Shown here: positions 59,485 to 64,000 of the stretch, piece by piece
How the letters are laid out: each line of letters begins with the position of its first letter
Position numbering within the stretch: the stretch's first letter is position 1
Source of the DNA: Bacillota bacterium
Lineage (GTDB): Bacteria; Bacillota_I; Bacilli_A; Erysipelotrichales; Erysipelotrichaceae
Reading direction: 5' to 3'
DNA length: 64,000 nt
Assembly: GCA_023388995.1 (NCBI GenBank)
Contig: JAEWFD010000020.1
Coordinates: forward strand, 137,262 to 201,261
Made by a program: the position numbers and the translations under genes
The notes under the pieces: model-generated
Database searches by the model: none
What the model was told of the DNA's origin: nothing
Seen by the model: only the letters and a program-made list of their open reading frames with translations

Positions 59485-60840
59485 ATGGAAGAATTAACTC
59501 CAATCACAACAGAAATGTTGACGGCATTGATTCGGCAAAAAGAAGTAGGGAAACTGCGTGAGCTATTTGACGAATACAACATTGTAGATATGGCGGCACT
59601 GGTCGAACAACTGGAGCTGCCGGATGCATTGTTTATATTTAAAACCCTCAAAAAAGATATAACAGCAGATATTTTCTCGTATTTGGATTACGATAAGCAG
59701 GAGCAGCTGATTGCCTTGTTTACAGGTCCGGAGATTACAGCAATGCTGGATCATCTTTACAGTGATGATATTGTTTATTTCATTGAAGAGATGCCTGCCA
59801 ATGTGGTGAATCGTGTTTTGCAGGCAGCGACACCAAAGCAGCGAGCTGAAATCAATATGCTGCTCAGCTACAAAGAATATACCGCAGGATCGATCATGAC
59901 GATTGATTATGTGGAACTGAAGATGGATGATACCAATGCAAAAGCAATTGAACGTGTCAAAAAGCAAGAGCATCTGGCCGAGACGGTGAATGTTTGCTAT
60001 GTTGTTGACCACACGAAGCGGCTGGTGGGGATTGTTACGCTGCGTGATTTGATCTTGGCAAAGTCAGATACTCTTATTTCCGATATGATGGAAACCGACG
60101 TCATTTATGCACGGACCTATGATGATCAGGAGCAGGTTGCATTGCTGATCCAAAAATACGATATCAACGTTGTGCCTGTGGTCAATGATGAACAGTGCTT
60201 GGTCGGCATTATCACAGTTGATGATATCCTGGATGTCATTCAGGAAGAGGCAACAGAAGATATTCATAAGATGGCCGCAATTCAGCCGCTGGAAGAATCT
60301 TACTTGAAAACCGGTGTATTGAGATTGGCCAAAAGCCGAATTGTCTGGCTGCTGATCCTAATGATCTCAGCGACCTTTACAGGACTCATTCTCCAAAGCT
60401 TCGAAAGTGCTTTGGCAGCAAATGTTGCATTATCGTTTTTTATTCCGATGTTAACTGATACATCAGGAAATGCAGGTGGACAATCAGCTGCCATGGTCAT
60501 GCGCGGCATAGCCTTGGGTGAGGTAGAAATCAAACACTTTTTCGTGGTTTTGTGGAAAGAACTGCGGGTAGCGCTGATCTGTGGATTCATCCTTGCGGTC
60601 GCAACCTTTATCCGCATTCATTTCTTTACTTCCACGGAAACACTATTGGCTTTGGTGGTATCTATTACCGTTTTGATAGCAGTCGTAATGGCGAAACTAG
60701 TGGGTGGTATTTTACCTTTAATTGCTGTTGTGGTAAAACAGGATCCTGCTGTCATGGCAAGTCCGCTGATCACGACGATCGTTGATGCATTGGCGCTTAC
60801 TATCTACTTTACTTTGGCGCGATTTATTCTTAAAATTTAA
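59485..60840 (+). CDS. mgtE: Magnesium transporter MgtE
   Basis: A 451-residue Mg2+ channel. Cytosolic N-domain (about 1-125), tandem CBS domains (about 135-260), plug helix, then five membrane helices with PMLTDTSGNAGGQSAAMVMRG, the Mg-site helix. Binding of Mg2+ to the N and CBS domains closes the channel. The ATG at 59485 is preferred over GTG 59479. It follows ddl by 22 bp. Confidence 0.95.
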   Translation: MEELTPITTEMLTALIRQKEVGKLRELFDEYNIVDMAALVEQLELPDALFIFKTLKKDITADIFSYLDYDKQEQLIALFTGPEITAMLDHLYSDDIVYFIEEMPANVVNRVLQAATPKQRAEINMLLSYKEYTAGSIMTIDYVELKMDDTNAKAIERVKKQEHLAETVNVCYVVDHTKRLVGIVTLRDLILAKSDTLISDMMETDVIYARTYDDQEQVALLIQKYDINVVPVVNDEQCLVGIITVDDILDVIQEEATEDIHKMAAIQPLEESYLKTGVLRLAKSRIVWLLILMISATFTGLILQSFESALAANVALSFFIPMLTDTSGNAGGQSAAMVMRGIALGEVEIKHFFVVLWKELRVALICGFILAVATFIRIHFFTSTETLLALVVSITVLIAVVMAKLVGGILPLIAVVVKQDPAVMASPLITTIVDALALTIYFTLARFILKI

Positions 60841-60949
60841 AGAAAAAGGAATGCTTCCATATCATAATATGTTATTTGAATTTCAAAGTATGCTGTCGGC
60901 TGTGCAGCTGGTCTATGGATAAGCAAAATAAACTCTGGATGGAAACCTC

Positions 60950-60977
60950 TTGTAAAATTTTCAAACTGTACTATAAT
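60950..60977 (+). promoter_or_regulatory. Promoter of the DUF4358 lipoprotein gene
   Basis: TTGTAA, 16-bp spacer and TATAAT; start site near 60984. Confidence 0.75.
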
Positions 60978-60978
60978 G

Positions 60979-61002
60979 AATAGGCAACGATAGTTGCCTA
61001 TT
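60979..61002 (+). promoter_or_regulatory. Hairpin at the transcript 5' end
   Basis: AATAGGCAAC-GATA-GTTGCCTATT: a perfect 10-bp stem at the start of the lipoprotein mRNA, 9 bp before AGGAGG. Could be an operator or a 5' stabiliser. Confidence 0.65.
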
Positions 61003-61022
61003 ATAGATATAGGAGGAAAAGT

Positions 61023-61487
61023 ATGAAGAAGATATTGTTAGGATTAGCAGCTGTGCTTGCAGTAGTTTCTCTTACTGCTTGCCAAAGTGCAAAGCCCCAA
61101 GACAAATCACAATCTGTGAAATTGGATGTGGAAGAACTGGCACAAGAGTTGATGCAAGCAGGTGGGATGGAAACATCTACAGCGCTTGATGCAGCAGCAT
61201 TAAATCTGGATGAAAGCATGGTAAGTGCATTTGCGGCTTACACAAGCGAAGAAACGGCAAATCGTGTATACGTATTTGAAGTTGCTAATTCAGATGTAAC
61301 CGATAAGGTAAAATATATCGGTGAAAAGGAACAAGATACAGTGATTAATACGTTCTTGCCTGTAAAAGATGAAAACTTTGAAGTTGCTAAAACATCACGG
61401 GTTTTGGTAAACGGAAAGTACGTTGTATTTATTTCTGTTCCTAAAGTAGACGACGCAAAAGCAGTATTCGATAGTAAATTTCAGTAA
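61023..61487 (+). CDS. DUF4358-like lipoprotein
   Basis: A 154-residue lipoprotein with lipobox LTAC (Cys 20). A small alpha-beta domain follows (LDVEELAQELMQAGGMETST... YVFEVANSDVTDKVKYIGEKEQ), similar to DUF4358. Function unknown. AGGAGGAAAA precedes ATG, with a strong promoter and a perfect 5' hairpin upstream. It forms its own unit, closed by a hairpin terminator. Confidence 0.78.
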   Translation: MKKILLGLAAVLAVVSLTACQSAKPQDKSQSVKLDVEELAQELMQAGGMETSTALDAAALNLDESMVSAFAAYTSEETANRVYVFEVANSDVTDKVKYIGEKEQDTVINTFLPVKDENFEVAKTSRVLVNGKYVVFISVPKVDDAKAVFDSKFQ

Positions 61488-61488
61488 A

Positions 61489-61514
61489 GAAAAAGCGCAA
61501 TTTGCGCTTTTCTT
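61489..61514 (+). terminator. Terminator of the lipoprotein gene
   Basis: AAAAGCGCA pairs with TGCGCTTTT across ATT, then CTT. Confidence 0.85.
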
Positions 61515-61569
61515 ATATGGAAGAATAAAGTTGTGATATAATAAAAATGGTTGAAAGGAGTACATTATC

Positions 61570-62271
61570 ATGTCAACACCACATAATCATGCAGTCGAAG
61601 GACAAATTGCAAAAACTGTTTTAATGCCAGGAGATCCGCTGCGCGCTAAATTTATTGCGGAAACTTTTTTAGAAAATCCAAAACAATTTAATACCGTAAG
61701 AAATATGTTTGGGTACACCGGTACCTATAAAGGAAAAGAAGTGTCCGTTATGGGATCCGGAATGGGGATGCCTTCTATCGGTATCTATTCCTATGAGCTT
61801 TATAAATTCTACGGTGTAGAAACGATTATCAGAATTGGTTCCTGCGGATCCTTCCTGGAGGATATTCATGTACGGGATGTCATCATTGCCCAAACAGCTT
61901 GCACCGATTCCAGATGGGGTGAGCAATATGATTTGCCGGGCTATTTCTCTCCGAGCGGAACCTATGATTTAATTGAAGCAGCAGTTTCTGTATGTAAGGA
62001 AAAAGCAATTCCTTATCACGTGGGACCAATTCTTTCCAGCGATATCTTCTACCAAGTAGATGGCGAGTCTTGGAAGAAATGGGCAAACATGGGCGTAACC
62101 GGCGTCGAAATGGAATCGTATGCCCTGTTCTGCAATGCTGCGTACTTACATAAGAAAGCAGCTTGTATTCTGACTGTTTCCGATTCGTTTACAACACACG
62201 AAGTCACAACAGCGGAAGAAAGACAAAGTTCTTTTACACAAATGATGGAAGTAGCGTTGGAAATTGCTTAA
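61570..62271 (+). CDS. deoD: Purine nucleoside phosphorylase (DeoD type)
   Basis: A 233-residue hexameric phosphorylase for purine salvage. GDPLRAKFIAE, MGSGMGMPSIGIYSYEL, IRIGSCGS, GVEMESYALF and the late SDS loop VSDSFTTHE are all present. It is expressed alone; GAAAGGAG precedes ATG. Confidence 0.97.
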   Translation: MSTPHNHAVEGQIAKTVLMPGDPLRAKFIAETFLENPKQFNTVRNMFGYTGTYKGKEVSVMGSGMGMPSIGIYSYELYKFYGVETIIRIGSCGSFLEDIHVRDVIIAQTACTDSRWGEQYDLPGYFSPSGTYDLIEAAVSVCKEKAIPYHVGPILSSDIFYQVDGESWKKWANMGVTGVEMESYALFCNAAYLHKKAACILTVSDSFTTHEVTTAEERQSSFTQMMEVALEIA

Positions 62272-62285
62272 TTGCTGTCAGCAGG

Positions 62286-62318
62286 AGTCAGGACAAAAAA
62301 ACGGTCCTGGCTTTTTCT
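62286..62318 (+). terminator. deoD terminator
   Basis: AGTCAGGAC pairs with GTCCTGGCT around a 9-nt loop, then TTTTTCTTTT. Confidence 0.85.
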
Positions 62319-62389
62319 TTTGCTCCTTGTGGGTAAGTGTACAAGCCAATTGCGGGATATTTCATAGTCTACCGTATGAGGTGACCATC

Positions 62390-63127
62390 TTGAAACTAAA
62401 AGTGATGAAATTTGGCGGGACATCACTCGCAAATGATGATACGATCACCCACGCAATCAAGAAAATCATGAAACAAGTGCAAGATGGCTATCGTGTGCTT
62501 GTTGTGGTATCGGCGATGGGAAGAGAAGGCGCGTGTTATGCGACGGATACGTTGCTTCAGCTATTGCAGGGAAAAGTATCTGTGCAAGAACGTGATCGGC
62601 TGATGAGTGTGGGAGAAACGATTTCTTCCATTGTCTTAAGTGCACGATTAAATAGTCTAGGTTTAAATAGCTATGCACTAGGAAATGAAGAAAATGGTCT
62701 AATTAGTGATACAGAGTATGGTCAGGCATCTATTATAAAGACAGAACATACAAAAATAAAAGAATTGCTTCAGTTGTATGATGTGATTATAGCCCCTGGC
62801 TTTCAAGCGCATACAGAGGATTACCATATCACAACGCTGGGAAGAGGCGGCAGTGATTACAGCGCAATGCTGTATGCTGTGATGCTGGGATTGGACGAGG
62901 TGTTTATTTATACGGATGTAGATGGTGTCTATAATGCGGATCCTAAGGTTTTTCCCGATGCGCTGCGCTATGAAATTATTTCGTACGATGAACTAATTTC
63001 CTTTATTCAACGAGGAGACCGCGTAATGCAGCTGCAAAGTTTGTATTATGCCAAACAATACCGCTTAAAAATATGTATCGGCTCAACTACCGAAGAGTAC
63101 GACGGAACGTGGGTTATCGCAAGGTAG
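62390..63127 (+). CDS. Aspartate kinase catalytic domain (no ACT domains)
   Basis: A 245-residue amino-acid kinase-fold protein. KFGGTS (7-12), VVVSAMGRE, GRGGSDYSA, and TDVDGVYNADPKV are the aspartokinase motifs. Normal aspartokinases carry two C-terminal ACT domains; this one ends after the kinase domain and so lacks feedback regulation by lysine or threonine in the same chain. TTG at 62390 follows GAGGTGA. No dap or thr gene is nearby. Confidence 0.88.
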   Translation: MKLKVMKFGGTSLANDDTITHAIKKIMKQVQDGYRVLVVVSAMGREGACYATDTLLQLLQGKVSVQERDRLMSVGETISSIVLSARLNSLGLNSYALGNEENGLISDTEYGQASIIKTEHTKIKELLQLYDVIIAPGFQAHTEDYHITTLGRGGSDYSAMLYAVMLGLDEVFIYTDVDGVYNADPKVFPDALRYEIISYDELISFIQRGDRVMQLQSLYYAKQYRLKICIGSTTEEYDGTWVIAR

Positions 63128-63148
63128 CGACGTTCCTTTCTTTTGGGT

Positions 63149-63178
63149 TTGAAATATGGTGCGGCTTTGTATTATAAT
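63149..63178 (+). promoter_or_regulatory. Promoter of the DUF402 gene
   Basis: TTGAAA, 18-bp spacer and TATAAT, 25 bp before ATG. Confidence 0.7.
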
Positions 63179-63202
63179 AGGACGGTGATGGGAGTGGATT
63201 AG

Positions 63203-63748
63203 ATGTTACCGGAAAAAAATACCTATGTATATATACAAAGCTATAAGCACGATGGTACGTTGCATCGGACTTGGGCAAAAGGTTTTGTGCTAGATGCGTC
63301 AGAAGAGTGTATCACTTTAGTGAACAATAAGACGCTGGTCAGCGAATCCGATGGTCGCAAATGGTATACGAGAGAACCAGCCATCTGGTTTTTCTTTCCT
63401 AAATTGTGGTTTAATGTGATTTGCATGATTCGCAAAAGCGGTGTGTATTATTATTGCAATCTTGCCTCTCCTGCTTTGTTTGATCAAGAAGCAATAAAAT
63501 ATATTGATTATGATTTGGATGTGAAGGTATTCCCGGACGGAAATGTCCTGTATTTAGATGAGGATGAGTATTTGGAACACAAAAGCGTAATGCAATATCC
63601 TGCGGAGATTGATCGAATTATTCGACTTTCGCAAAAAGAATTGGTAGCGAAGATCGATATTCAAGACTTTCCATTCTCGGATAATCGTGTTTTGGAACTG
63701 TATAGTACCTATCAGGTGTCTCGTTCAAAAGGAAAATACCGCTCTTAG
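63203..63748 (+). CDS. DUF402 nucleoside tri/diphosphate phosphatase (Ntdp-like)
   Basis: A 181-residue DUF402 protein. YIQSYKHDGTLHRTW start, REPAIWFFFPKLWFNVICM, CNLASPALFDQEAIKYIDYDLDV and FPDGNVLYLDEDEYLEH match the YgaC/Ntdp family, which hydrolyses nucleoside tri- and diphosphates. The acidic cluster binds metal. Just upstream of the rrn operon. Confidence 0.88.
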   Translation: MLPEKNTYVYIQSYKHDGTLHRTWAKGFVLDASEECITLVNNKTLVSESDGRKWYTREPAIWFFFPKLWFNVICMIRKSGVYYYCNLASPALFDQEAIKYIDYDLDVKVFPDGNVLYLDEDEYLEHKSVMQYPAEIDRIIRLSQKELVAKIDIQDFPFSDNRVLELYSTYQVSRSKGKYRS

Positions 63749-63811
63749 GCTGTATGGTAAGGCTTTGTTTCTATTAATACGAAAAAAAGTAAAGAAAAGA
63801 CAAAAAAAAGC

Positions 63812-63840
63812 TTGCCAGAAGATAAATAGGGTGGTATTAT
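63812..63840 (+). promoter_or_regulatory. rrn operon promoter
   Basis: TTGCCA, a 17-bp spacer and TATTAT, about 137 bp before 16S. A leader with CTTTGAAAACC and a hairpin GTGATA/TATCAC (63952-63967) follows. Confidence 0.75.
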
Positions 63841-63976
63841 TATCAAGCGCCAAACGAAACGGCAAGTTAGAGGAAGCGCAAATCGATCTTTGAAAACCAA
63901 ACAGAAACGTCAATAAACAAAAGAAGTAAAGAAGCTAGTAAGTAGCGAAAAGTGATAGAGATATCACGAGTCATAA

Positions 63977-64000
63977 ATCAAATGGAGAGTTTGATCCTGG
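63977..64000 (+). rRNA. rrs: 16S ribosomal RNA (5' end only)
   Basis: GGAGAGTTTGATCCTGG, the universal 16S start, ends the window. Only 24 bases are included. Confidence 0.93.

Noticed and set aside
1..64000. CRISPR array, prophage or insertion sequence
   Set aside because: No regularly spaced direct repeats, integrase, transposase or terminal inverted repeats were seen on either strand.

Overview
The window is chromosomal DNA from a low-to-moderate GC Firmicute. RNA polymerase, ribosomal-protein, EF-Tu and 16S signatures, AGGAGG-type ribosome binding sites, T-box/TPP/FMN leaders and a cdaA-cdaR-glmM operon all fit Bacillota. The mix of genes suggests an Erysipelotrichia-like gut or oral anaerobe, but that placement is my inference from gene content and not a tree. 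There are no phage, transposase, CRISPR or sporulation genes. The window opens inside rpoC and closes 24 bases into a 16S rRNA gene.

Layout. 1-14.8 kb: the end of rpoC with its terminator, then an accessory stretch that separates rpoC from the str operon. It holds a DUF4418 membrane protein, a sensor-poor chemoreceptor, DUF488, a ferritin-like protein, a broken P-loop kinase, SelO, a VOC protein with a WYL regulator, asparaginase and a broken NrdI-like flavodoxin behind a 28-bp palindrome. It ends with a zinc locus: a Zur-like operator, a COG0523 GTPase, a GTPase-permease fusion, a TIGR03943 protein and a ZIP transporter. 14.8-25 kb: str operon (rpsL-rpsG-fusA-tuf), then DUF975, PspC, an ankyrin protein, an EF-G paralogue lacking the catalytic His, a PgpA-family protein and two tandem CxxC lipoproteins. 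25-31 kb: AT-richer unknowns around a divergent PdxK/PdxR-type vitamin B6 pair. 31-38 kb: fRMsr, TPP-riboswitch thiT, a LolA-like protein with MazF/NdoA, then tcdA, a TtcA-like thiolase and a cysteine desulfurase, and a tRNA Ser-Asp-Gly operon. 38-45 kb: T-box trpXYZ transporter, FMN-riboswitch ribU, ptb, and a frameshifted YczE-like protein divergent from a Crp/Fnr regulator. 45-54.9 kb: a hydrolase without its nucleophile, cdaA-cdaR-glmM, a two-component system, a cadherin-like surface protein and a stomatin/NfeD operon. 55-64 kb: an envelope and metabolism group (hydrolase, membrane MurF-like ligase, Nudix, ddl, mgtE, DUF4358 lipoprotein, deoD, ACT-less aspartokinase, Ntdp) ending at an rrn operon.

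Themes. Vitamin and amino-acid supply is run by RNA switches: TPP to thiT, FMN to ribU, and a T-box to a Trp-type ABC importer. B6 salvage appears to be run by a MocR regulator. Metal control is visible as two operator-like palindromes 500 bp apart. Four reading frames are broken: one by an exact 10-bp tandem duplication and three by single-base changes in A or T runs. The three homopolymer cases could be real pseudogenes or assembly errors. The most novel-looking parts are the zinc locus with its fused GTPase-permease, the matched cytosolic tails on CdaA and CdaR, the orphan MazF, and the regulated leader of the cysteine desulfurase operon.
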